A stretch of 64,000 nucleotides of DNA. Source: Candidatus Crickella caballi (GTDB taxonomy: Bacteria; Bacillota; Clostridia; Peptostreptococcales; Anaerovoracaceae). The notes beneath the pieces were generated by a model. The model was not told the origin of the DNA. It made no database searches and saw only the letters and a list, made by a program, of their open reading frames with translations. Positions within the stretch are counted from its first letter, which is position 1. Each line of letters begins with the position of its first letter. A program made the position numbers and the translations under genes. Location of the stretch: positions 62,001-126,000 of the forward strand of contig JAGHUV010000014.1 of assembly GCA_018064665.1 (NCBI GenBank), read 5' to 3'. Positions 27,111-34,972 of the stretch are shown piece after piece.

Positions 27111-28130
27111 ATGGAATTTTACGAAGTAATAAGTAAACTTAATACAAATGCCGAGAATCACATGTTTACAGTGTGCTCAGGCGAGCACATCGGAGAGAAG
27201 ATGATCACATCTTCGGAAGGAACAGTGTGGATGAGTGATAAAAGCGGCTATTTCAGTATACATTCTGAAGATGTGATGACAGCTGCTAACAATAAAGTGA
27301 CAGAGATTGATGGAGTTAAGGTTTACTCCGAACTTCTCGGCAATAAGGACGAGCTTGTGATCTGCGGAGCAGGGCACGTTTCGATGCCTGTAATTGATCT
27401 GGCCAAAACACTGGGATTTCGAGTAGTTGCAATTGATGACAGAGAACAGTTTGTCAGCAACGCTATTAAGCATGGAGCGGATGAGGGAATATGCACCGGC
27501 TTTTCGGAGGCATTGCCAAACATACCGGGGAGTCTTGATACGTATTTTGTCATCGTTACCAGAGGTCACAAATATGACTCGGATTGTCTGCTCGAGATAG
27601 TTAAGAAACCACATGCATATATTGGAATGATTGGAAGCAGACGCAAGATAGGAATGGTAAGAGATTTCCTTATCGCCAATGATGTACCTGAAGCTGTGAT
27701 AGACTCTGTACATATGCCGATCGGACTTGATATCGGAGCTGAGACACCTGAGGAAATCGCGGTTTCGATTCTTGCGGAGATAATTGGAGTTAAAAATACC
27801 GTAAAAAGAAACAGCGGATTCTCGGGTCCGCTGCTGGATGCTCTTATAAATGATGGAAGAGGACCTGCAGTACTTGCAAGTATAGTATCCAAGAAGGGTT
27901 CTGCACCTAGAGGTGCCGGTGCGAGAATGTTATGCGGGCCGAACGGGCTTCTGGCCGGAACCATAGGCGGAGGTCTTGCTGAGGCCAGAACATTAGAAAA
28001 GGCTGCCGAGATGCTAAGTCAGGACAGCCGAGAGCCTTTCGTGATACAGGTCGATATGACCGGACAGGAGATTGAAGATGAAGGAATGATATGCGGCGGC
28101 GTAATAGAGGTGCTGTTAGAGCGTGTCTAA
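27111..28130 (+). CDS. XdhC/CoxI-family molybdenum hydroxylase maturation factor, permuted domain order
   Basis: A 339-residue protein. Residues about 70-230 form the Rossmann-like XdhC C-terminal domain (LVICGAGHVSMPVIDLA, then IGMIGSRRKI and GLDIGAETPEEIAVSI). The CoxI/XdhC N-terminal-type domain follows at about 240-339 (LASIVSKKGSAPRGAGARM, GTIGGGLAEA). Most XdhC proteins have these in the opposite order. XdhC binds the molybdenum cofactor, guides its sulfuration and inserts it into xanthine dehydrogenase; here the sulfur may be replaced by selenium. It converges with the YqeC-MocA gene, overlapping it by 15 bases. Confidence 0.85.
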   Translation: MEFYEVISKLNTNAENHMFTVCSGEHIGEKMITSSEGTVWMSDKSGYFSIHSEDVMTAANNKVTEIDGVKVYSELLGNKDELVICGAGHVSMPVIDLAKTLGFRVVAIDDREQFVSNAIKHGADEGICTGFSEALPNIPGSLDTYFVIVTRGHKYDSDCLLEIVKKPHAYIGMIGSRRKIGMVRDFLIANDVPEAVIDSVHMPIGLDIGAETPEEIAVSILAEIIGVKNTVKRNSGFSGPLLDALINDGRGPAVLASIVSKKGSAPRGAGARMLCGPNGLLAGTIGGGLAEARTLEKAAEMLSQDSREPFVIQVDMTGQEIEDEGMICGGVIEVLLERV

Positions 28131-29456
28131 GCTGTCGATATCCATTGTCTCTTCTTCGCAAGCTGCTTCAACAAGCAGAAGGTCGTCACGGTGAGCAGAG
28201 ATGATCTGTCTGCCGCCGACATCGCCGGAAAGAGTCATGAGCTCATCCCTGTAACAAGACGAGAATATTTTGGGATTGCACATCCTTCCTTGCCATGCAA
28301 GTGAAACGATGCCTGCAGTCCCTTTTTTGTATGCCTCAGTCAGAGCTTCAATACTTGAGTTAGTAAGACCCGGCTGGTCGCATACGCAGAACATATACGC
28401 ATCAGCTTCTCCGGCAGCCTCGATACCAAGCTGCATGCTGTGAGATATACCGAGGTCAGGCCTTTCATTAATAACCACATCATAGTCCGGCACCAGCGCC
28501 GACACTTCATCGTATTGAGTGACGATTATCTTCTTAAACCAATCCGAGGAGTTGACGGCATCAAGCACACCGGATATCATCGGACGTCCGTCATACATAA
28601 TATGCATAAGCTTATTGCTTCCAAATCTCACACTGTTGCCGGCAGCCTCAAGTATTACAGCAATGCGTGGCTCACAGGAGTCAGGAAGAAGTGTTCCCCA
28701 GGCACTCTGTATGCCCGATACGGCAAGCATTTTCTGCAGCTTACGAGCTACAGCCTGAAGCTTTTCGTTGTCTGCCTGGTTGAGGAAAACGCGATATTCA
28801 CCACGGAATCCTTTGGCACCACCGTCAGGCGATGCAAGTACAGCACGCATGAATGTTTCATCAACAGTATCTCTGTAGATATTATCTGGAACTACATCGG
28901 CACAATACATGACGTCCTGAGTATTTTTACCAAATGCGGATAAACCTGTAACACATACTGTTATATCAGTGCAATCGGGAATTACCGGTTCGTGCTCCGA
29001 CGGATATTTGAAAGGCATGTGACGAGAGCCGTCTGCTTCTACAAGAATAACATCGGCAGCCGTATAGATATAATCCATTATTTCAGATGACGGCATAATT
29101 ACTTTGCGCGGGTTATCCGGATCTGTTGCTGCAACAAAAACTACTCCATGCTTCGCAAGATTATCGTTAATGTCCCGGCATAATAAGTCTGCCGAATCTA
29201 CTGAATTCTGTATAAGCGAAACTACATCGATGTAAGGATTAAATATCTCATCCGAAGTAGAGTAGGGATGTCGCATGTGGGTGGTGGTTGTCACGATAAC
29301 ACTCTTGCCTGATTCAGCAAGCTGCTTAGCCCACGCAAAAATGAGAGAGGTCTTGCCGCCTGCACCGACTACGCTTATTACAGCATGATCAGGAAGTTCG
29401 AGCCTTAGAGCCTCTGAGATGCTGCTTTGTATACCTTTTAAATTCCATGTCTTCAT
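28116..29456 (-). CDS. YqeC-MocA fusion: selenium-hydroxylase accessory protein plus molybdopterin nucleotidyltransferase
   Basis: A 446-residue fusion. Residues about 15-225 match YqeC, a P-loop protein of the selenium-dependent hydroxylase system (VVGAGGKTSLIFAWA, VTTTTHMRHP, VEADGSRHMPFK). Residues about 240-446 match MocA/YgfJ, which transfers CMP to molybdopterin. Visible are the loop ILEAAGNSVRFGSNK, the segment GISHSMQLGIEAA, the metal Asp in VCDQPGLT and GDVGGRQI near the end. In other genomes the two are often separate genes. It is divergent from the MerR regulator and is the only minus-strand gene in the first part of the cluster. Confidence 0.9.
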   Translation of the reverse strand: MKTWNLKGIQSSISEALRLELPDHAVISVVGAGGKTSLIFAWAKQLAESGKSVIVTTTTHMRHPYSTSDEIFNPYIDVVSLIQNSVDSADLLCRDINDNLAKHGVVFVAATDPDNPRKVIMPSSEIMDYIYTAADVILVEADGSRHMPFKYPSEHEPVIPDCTDITVCVTGLSAFGKNTQDVMYCADVVPDNIYRDTVDETFMRAVLASPDGGAKGFRGEYRVFLNQADNEKLQAVARKLQKMLAVSGIQSAWGTLLPDSCEPRIAVILEAAGNSVRFGSNKLMHIMYDGRPMISGVLDAVNSSDWFKKIIVTQYDEVSALVPDYDVVINERPDLGISHSMQLGIEAAGEADAYMFCVCDQPGLTNSSIEALTEAYKKGTAGIVSLAWQGRMCNPKIFSSCYRDELMTLSGDVGGRQIISAHRDDLLLVEAACEEETMDIDSLDTL

Positions 29457-29503
29457 GAGGATATTTTACCTTCAGGAGCAGGACAGGTCAACGCAAAGAA
29501 ATA

Positions 29504-29579
29504 CAAGAGTGTACAAACCAAAATTATTTTAGGTTTTTGCCTTTGCATTCTTGTTTTGGTTCTTTTTACCTATTATAAT
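29504..29579 (+). promoter_or_regulatory. Promoter and imperfect palindrome upstream of the MerR regulator
   Basis: TTGTTT (29551-29556) and TATAAT (29574-29579) are 17 bases apart and drive the MerR gene. Just upstream, CAAGAGTG (29504-29511) is mirrored by CATTCTTG (29546-29553), with AAACC/GGTTT nested at 29515-29519 and 29532-29536. It sits in the divergent intergenic region with yqeC-mocA and could be an operator. Binding is inferred. Confidence 0.5.
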
Positions 29580-29598
29580 ATACGTGGGGTAGACTAGA

Positions 29599-30381
29599 AT
29601 GAAGAAGAATTACGATAGAACATGGAAAATAGGTGAACTTGCTAATATGTTCGATATTAATGTTCAACTCCTGCGTCATTACGACAAGGAGGGTCTTCTG
29701 GTTCCTGCTATCAGAAATGACAAGACCAAGTGGAGAACCTATAAATACGATCAGATTTATCCTCTCGGTATGATTCGCTTTCTGAGGCAGCTTAATTGTT
29801 CTCTGGATGATATCGGCTCATTCATGCCTGCACGTAATTCGGAGAATACCGAAAGATATCTTAAGCATTGCATTAAAGCAGAGCGAGCAAGATATGAAAA
29901 ATTGCTTAAAATGGAATCGGTTCTGAATGATAGATTTTCGCTCATCAATCGTGAGATGAAATATGCTGCAGCGGATCAGATATACATTTACTCTGAGGAG
30001 GAGATGTATTATATCGAAATCGGAGGTATCGAGGATATCTTCGTAGATGAGCTTTTTTACCTCTATCCTACACTTGTTTTCTACGAGGGGGATGAGAGAA
30101 GATTTGCCGTATGGATACCGGGAGAATCGACGCCTGAATTTGAAAAGTACGAGGACAAGTTCAGAGTCCTTAAGAACGATGAATATCTGGTGGGTTTCCA
30201 CAGAGGCCCGCATGAAGATATAAAAAACACCTTCGAGAGGATGCGGGACGCAGCACCAAGCATACTCGATGAAGGATGCATTCTCGATGAGAATGCTATC
30301 TGCATTGACATCGTTGACCAGTTTGTTGAGGCAGATAAAAACAATTTTGTTACTAAAGTTATGATAAAAATATACAGATAA
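29599..30381 (+). CDS. MerR-family transcriptional regulator with a GyrI-like effector domain
   Basis: A 260-residue protein. The N-terminal MerR helix-turn-helix reads WKIGELANMFDINVQLLRHYD (shown in part), followed by the helical linker through about 115. A C-terminal domain (about 120-260) looks like the GyrI/AraC effector-binding fold that binds small molecules. It sits directly upstream of xdhABC with 13 bases between the genes, and divergent from the cofactor maturation gene, so it probably senses a purine or related compound and controls both. The ligand is unknown. No metal-binding cysteines are visible. Confidence 0.85.
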   Translation: MKKNYDRTWKIGELANMFDINVQLLRHYDKEGLLVPAIRNDKTKWRTYKYDQIYPLGMIRFLRQLNCSLDDIGSFMPARNSENTERYLKHCIKAERARYEKLLKMESVLNDRFSLINREMKYAAADQIYIYSEEEMYYIEIGGIEDIFVDELFYLYPTLVFYEGDERRFAVWIPGESTPEFEKYEDKFRVLKNDEYLVGFHRGPHEDIKNTFERMRDAAPSILDEGCILDENAICIDIVDQFVEADKNNFVTKVMIKIYR

Positions 30382-30394
30382 AAGGAGGGCATAT

Positions 30395-32713
30395 ATGTCT
30401 AACAAGTACATCGGGCAAGCCGTTAAGAGGCTGGACGCTCGTGACAAGGCCATGGGTCGCATCAAATACGCAGACGATTTGTGCGATAAGGGTGCTCTGA
30501 TTATAAGAGTGCTTCATTCAACTGTGGCTAACGGCATTGTCAAGAGCATTGACACGACTGAAGCAGAGAAGGTTCCGGGCGTTGTCAAGGTGTTCACGTG
30601 CTTCGATCTGAAAGAGAAGCATTATTATCCTACAGCAGGACATCCATGGTCAACTGATCCTGCTCATCAGGACATTGCAGACCGTCTCATTATGACGGAC
30701 AGACCTCTGTTCTACGGCGATGATATCGGTGCAGTAGTAGCAGAGAATGAGGTAGCAGCTTCACAGGCACTCAGCATACTTGAGAAAGCCGTTGTATATG
30801 AAGAGCTTCCGTTCGTTCTTGAAGCACAGGAAGCAATGGAGGAGGACGCACCGCTTCTTCACGAGAAGTATCCTAACAATGTACTCGGACACAGCGAGGT
30901 TCACATGGGTAACGTTGAGGAGGCTATCAAGGAGCCGGGCCTTACCAAGGTTGAAGGCTGGTACGAGACTCAGCCTGTACAGCACTGCCACATCGAGAAC
31001 TTCATCTGCTATGCATATGGTGAAGGAGACAGAACTGTAATCGTATCTTCCACTCAGATTCCGCACATTGTACGCAGAGTAGTAGGACAGGCTACAGGTA
31101 TGGACTGGGGCAAATTCCGTATAATTAAGCCTTACATAGGTGGAGGATTCGGAAACAAGCAGGACGTACTCTATGAGCCACTTACTGCATGGATAAGCAT
31201 TCAGCTCGGCGGACGCCTGGTTAAGCTTGATGTACCTCGTGAAGAGACATTCATCTGCAACCGTATAAGACATGCCATCAAGTATCATATAACATCATGG
31301 ATGAGACCTGACGGAAGCTTTGCAGCACGTACATTCAAGGCATGGTGCAACAACGGTGCATACAGTTCACACTGCCACGCAATTGCTGCTAAGGGACTCA
31401 ACGCATTCCCACAGCTCTATCCATGTGACAACTTTGACGGAGAGACTTGGACTGTATACACCAACCGCTCTGTTGCAGGTGCAATGAGAGGTTACGGTAT
31501 GCCTCAGGCAAGCTATGCTTTCGAGTGCCATACTGAGGACTGCGCTAGGGCAATGGGCATGGATCCGCTGGAGTTCCGCAGACAGAATCTGATGCCTGTC
31601 GGATATTACCACGCATTCTCCAAGAACGAGCTCTATTCTGATTCATTCAATCAGTGCTTCGATAAGGGAGCTGAGATCATCGGATACTTTGATAAGGTGG
31701 AGAAGTATAAGAACCAGACAGGAGATATCAGAAGAGGTATCGCAGTATCCACATACTGGTACAACACTGCAGTATATCCTATCGCACTTGAGACATCATC
31801 CTGCCGTATAGTTATGAATCAGGACGGATCTGTTCAGTTCCAGCTCGGAGAGACTGAAATCGGACAGGGAGCTGATACTGTTGCAGCTCAGATGATTGCT
31901 GATACAGTAGGTATTCCTCTGGACATGGTACATCCGATGTCCTGCCAGGATACAGATATAACTCCATTCGGTACAGGAGTATATGCTTCAAGAGGCACAT
32001 ATACTCTGGGATTCTCGATTAAGCAGACATCAATGCTTCTCAAGGAGAAGATTCTGGAGGCGGCTCATCAGTTCACACGCATGCCGGTATTCAATCTGGA
32101 TATCGTAGACGGCATGATAATCAGAAAGACTGACGGACGTGAGCTTATGACAATAGGTGAGCTTGCTCTGAGCAAACTGTACACAACAGAGGGTTCACAG
32201 CATCTCACAGCTGAATCCACTTATCAGATTAAATCCAACGCATACTCATTCGGCTGCTGCTTCGCAGAGGTTGAGGTAGATATTCCGATGTGCCGTGCAA
32301 GACTTCTGAACATCGTAAACGTTCATGACTGCGGACAGGTTATCAACCCTATGCTTGCCGAAGGTCAGGTGCATGGTGGACAAAGCATGGGAATCGGATA
32401 TGCTTTGTCCGAGAAGCTCATGTGGGATACCAAGACAGGTAAGCCACTCAACAACAATCTGCTCGACTACAAGATGTCATCCTTCATGGATCATCCTAGA
32501 CTCAATGCAGCATTCGTTGAAAACTACGAGCCTACAAGTGCATACGGCACAAAGGGACTCGGTGAGCCGCCGGTATGCCCGGTAGCTCCTGCAATCAGAA
32601 ATGCTATTGGACAGGCAACAGGAATCTACATCAATGAGCTTCCGCTCTCACCACACACTCTGTTCCGTGAGTTTACAGAAGCCGGCCTCATTGATGATTC
32701 GTTTGCAGAATAA
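30395..32713 (+). CDS. xdhA: Xanthine dehydrogenase, molybdenum-binding subunit
   Basis: A 772-residue Mo-bis-domain subunit of a xanthine dehydrogenase-type enzyme. Cofactor-contacting segments are visible: PYIGGGFGNKQD, the arginine-bearing AGAMRGYGMPQ, ETEIGQGADTVAAQM and a C-terminal GTKGLGEPP whose Glu matches the catalytic base of the family. It hydroxylates purines, typically hypoxanthine to xanthine or xanthine to urate, or the reverse under anaerobic conditions. The gene order Mo, FAD, Fe-S matches Escherichia coli xdhABC. A GGAGGG site lies six bases before the start. The FAD-subunit gene follows after 23 bases. Confidence 0.93.
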   Translation: MSNKYIGQAVKRLDARDKAMGRIKYADDLCDKGALIIRVLHSTVANGIVKSIDTTEAEKVPGVVKVFTCFDLKEKHYYPTAGHPWSTDPAHQDIADRLIMTDRPLFYGDDIGAVVAENEVAASQALSILEKAVVYEELPFVLEAQEAMEEDAPLLHEKYPNNVLGHSEVHMGNVEEAIKEPGLTKVEGWYETQPVQHCHIENFICYAYGEGDRTVIVSSTQIPHIVRRVVGQATGMDWGKFRIIKPYIGGGFGNKQDVLYEPLTAWISIQLGGRLVKLDVPREETFICNRIRHAIKYHITSWMRPDGSFAARTFKAWCNNGAYSSHCHAIAAKGLNAFPQLYPCDNFDGETWTVYTNRSVAGAMRGYGMPQASYAFECHTEDCARAMGMDPLEFRRQNLMPVGYYHAFSKNELYSDSFNQCFDKGAEIIGYFDKVEKYKNQTGDIRRGIAVSTYWYNTAVYPIALETSSCRIVMNQDGSVQFQLGETEIGQGADTVAAQMIADTVGIPLDMVHPMSCQDTDITPFGTGVYASRGTYTLGFSIKQTSMLLKEKILEAAHQFTRMPVFNLDIVDGMIIRKTDGRELMTIGELALSKLYTTEGSQHLTAESTYQIKSNAYSFGCCFAEVEVDIPMCRARLLNIVNVHDCGQVINPMLAEGQVHGGQSMGIGYALSEKLMWDTKTGKPLNNNLLDYKMSSFMDHPRLNAAFVENYEPTSAYGTKGLGEPPVCPVAPAIRNAIGQATGIYINELPLSPHTLFREFTEAGLIDDSFAE

Positions 32714-32736
32714 TGCGGTGAAAGGAGACAGCAGAT

Positions 32737-33624
32737 ATGTATGATATTAAAGCTTTATATGAAGCTGAAAGCGTAGAACACGCTGTACAGTTGCGTCAGG
32801 AACATCCGGAAGCCCAGATACTTGCAGGCGGTTCGGACGTGCTGGTGCAGATCAGAGAAGGAAGAAGAGCAGGCTGTGAGTTCATAAGCATATATATGCT
32901 CGATGAACTTAGAGGCGTAAGCATCGATGAGGAAGAGAACATTCGCATCGGTTCGCTGACAAGCTTCTCCCATATTACTAAGGATCCAATAATTCAGAAA
33001 TATATCAACGTGCTCGGCGAGGCAGTCGACATGGTCGGCGGACCTCAGATCAGAGCAATCGGAACTATCGGAGGTAACACCTGTAACGGAGTTACTTCGG
33101 CAGATTCCGCTTCGACTCTTATGGCTTGGGATGCAATCATCGAGCTGACAGGAGCAAACGGAGTAAGAAGAGTACCTATTAAGGACTTCTATATCAAGGC
33201 TAAGGTTGTAGACATCAAGCCTGACGAAATTCAGACAGCAATACTGATTCCTAAGGCATCATATGAAAACTGCTTTGGTCACTATATCAAGTATTCAATG
33301 AGAAATGCCCTCGATATCGCTACAACAGGCTGCTCTGTCAATGCAGTTCTCAGCGCTGACAAGAAGAGCTTTGAACGCGTACGCATCGGATACGGTGTTG
33401 CAGCACCTATCCCTGTAAGAGCATATACAGCTGAGGAGTTTATCAAGGGTAAGGAAATTACCGAAGAAAACATTAAGAAGTTTGCTGAGACTGTACTCGA
33501 GGACATCAATCCAAGAGACAGCTGGAGAGCCGGAAAAGCACTCAGACGCCACATCTCGGTAGTAATGGCTGAGAGAGCACTGAAGGAGTGCGTAGAACTT
33601 GCGGGAGGTGAGATCAATGGATAA
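32737..33624 (+). CDS. xdhB: Xanthine dehydrogenase, FAD-binding subunit
   Basis: A 295-residue subunit with an N-terminal PCMH-type FAD domain and a C-terminal CO dehydrogenase flavoprotein domain. FAD-contact motifs are ILAGGSDVLVQ and GGPQIRAIGTIGGNTCNG near residues 95-115. It passes electrons between the Fe-S clusters and NAD(P) or another carrier. Its 3' end overlaps the Fe-S subunit gene by 8 bases, a sign of tight stoichiometry. Length agrees with E. coli XdhB (about 292). Confidence 0.93.
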   Translation: MYDIKALYEAESVEHAVQLRQEHPEAQILAGGSDVLVQIREGRRAGCEFISIYMLDELRGVSIDEEENIRIGSLTSFSHITKDPIIQKYINVLGEAVDMVGGPQIRAIGTIGGNTCNGVTSADSASTLMAWDAIIELTGANGVRRVPIKDFYIKAKVVDIKPDEIQTAILIPKASYENCFGHYIKYSMRNALDIATTGCSVNAVLSADKKSFERVRIGYGVAAPIPVRAYTAEEFIKGKEITEENIKKFAETVLEDINPRDSWRAGKALRRHISVVMAERALKECVELAGGEING

Positions 33625-34168
33625 TCAATACAAGGTAGTTCACTGCACCATCAACGGCAAGGAGGTTTCCCAGATCGTAGACGTAAGAGCTTCTCTTACA
33701 GATATGCTCAGAAACGATTACAGACTGACATCAGTTAAGAAGGGCTGTGAAGTAGGAGAGTGCGGAGCATGCACCGTAATCATCAATGGCGAGAGCTTTA
33801 ATTCCTGCATCTATCTGGCTGTATGGGCTGAGGGTAAGGAAATATGGACTCTTGAAGGTCTGACAGGTCCGGGAGGCGAGCTTTCCGACATTCAGCAGGC
33901 ATTCATCGATGAAGGAGCTATCCAGTGCGGCTTCTGCTCACCGGGCTTCATACTGACCAGCTGGGAGATAGTAAATTCAGGCAGAGAATATACTGATGAT
34001 GAGCTGAGAAAGGCTCTGTCAGGACACCTCTGCAGATGTACGGGATATGAGAACATATTCCGTGCTGTTAAGAAAACAATGCTGAGACGCCTTGGCAAGA
34101 ACGAAGAGGCAGAATTGGTTAATTCGCAGGGTATCACCGAGTATCCTGATCCTATGCCATTCAAATAA
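33617..34168 (+). CDS. xdhC: Xanthine dehydrogenase, two-[2Fe-2S] subunit
   Basis: A 183-residue iron-sulfur subunit. The plant-ferredoxin-type cluster shows CEVGECGACTV with a later Cys in FNSC; the second cluster shows CGFCSPGF and CRCTGYEN. All eight ligands are present. The start at 33617 is six bases after GGAGGTGA; an earlier in-frame ATG at 33599 lacks a site. It completes the three-subunit enzyme with the genes immediately upstream. Note that the symbol xdhC here means the E. coli Fe-S subunit, not the XdhC maturation factor at 27.1 kb. Confidence 0.93.
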   Translation: MDNQYKVVHCTINGKEVSQIVDVRASLTDMLRNDYRLTSVKKGCEVGECGACTVIINGESFNSCIYLAVWAEGKEIWTLEGLTGPGGELSDIQQAFIDEGAIQCGFCSPGFILTSWEIVNSGREYTDDELRKALSGHLCRCTGYENIFRAVKKTMLRRLGKNEEAELVNSQGITEYPDPMPFK

Positions 34169-34184
34169 GAAAAGGAGAATTATT

Positions 34185-34970
34185 ATGGCAAAGACACTGC
34201 TGATGGCTAAGAATGCGGCCGAGGCAATTGATGCTAAGATAGCGTCAGCGGCCTTCCTTGCAGGCGGTACAGAGGTTAATCGTCTGGGCTCGACTGTTGA
34301 AGCCGAAACACTGATATCACTTAAGAAATGTGAGGGACTTAACAGCATTAAGAAGGATGGAGACAAGGTCCATATCGGTTCTATGTGCACTTTCCAGGAC
34401 ATAGTTGAATCCGAGGATGTTCCTGCTTATCTGAAAGAAGCAGCTCTGTTCATGGCTTCACGCACTAAGCGCAATATGGCTACGATCGGAGGAAATATTG
34501 CAGCACGAAGAAGCGATTCATATCTGCTTCCTGTTCTGTGCGCTGTAGATGCTGAGCTAAGCTTACTCACCGGGGATCTTGAGGAGAGTAAGAATATCAA
34601 CTTATACATTAATGAAGAAAATGATGACAGCTTAATTACGGGAATTACTGTTCCTGAAAGTGTACAGGTAGCTTCCAAGCGCTATGCCAACACAGCGCAG
34701 AGCCATGCTGTGATCACTATGAGCGCAGCATCAACAGCTGAATGCGTAAAGCTTGCAGTTGCTGTTAAGAACACAGGCATCTTAAGCTTTAATCTGTCAT
34801 CAAGCGGCAGGCTGACTGAAGAGGCTGCAGTAGCCTTCTTCAAGAATTATGAGATCAAGGACATTGAGGATGATATGTTCGGAAGCGTGGATTATAAGCG
34901 CTATCTTCTCGGTATTACAGCATATGATCTGTGCAAACAGCTCATCGCTGAGTCAGGAAAGGAGGTATAG
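34185..34970 (+). CDS. ygfM: YgfM-type FAD-binding subunit of the XdhD hydroxylase
   Basis: A 261-residue FAD-domain protein shorter and more divergent than XdhB. FAD-binding elements include FLAGGTEVNRLGS and RNMATIGGNIAARRSD. In E. coli ygfM lies beside xdhD in the purine/selenium cluster, the same neighbourhood as here: the XdhD-type gene begins two bases after this one. I chose ATG 34185 with AAAGGAG upstream; an earlier in-frame start at 34092 overlaps xdhC. It probably carries electrons for XdhD. Older database names such as probable selenate reductase FAD subunit are not supported by this context. Confidence 0.88.
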   Translation: MAKTLLMAKNAAEAIDAKIASAAFLAGGTEVNRLGSTVEAETLISLKKCEGLNSIKKDGDKVHIGSMCTFQDIVESEDVPAYLKEAALFMASRTKRNMATIGGNIAARRSDSYLLPVLCAVDAELSLLTGDLEESKNINLYINEENDDSLITGITVPESVQVASKRYANTAQSHAVITMSAASTAECVKLAVAVKNTGILSFNLSSSGRLTEEAAVAFFKNYEIKDIEDDMFGSVDYKRYLLGITAYDLCKQLIAESGKEV

Positions 34971-34972
34971 GC

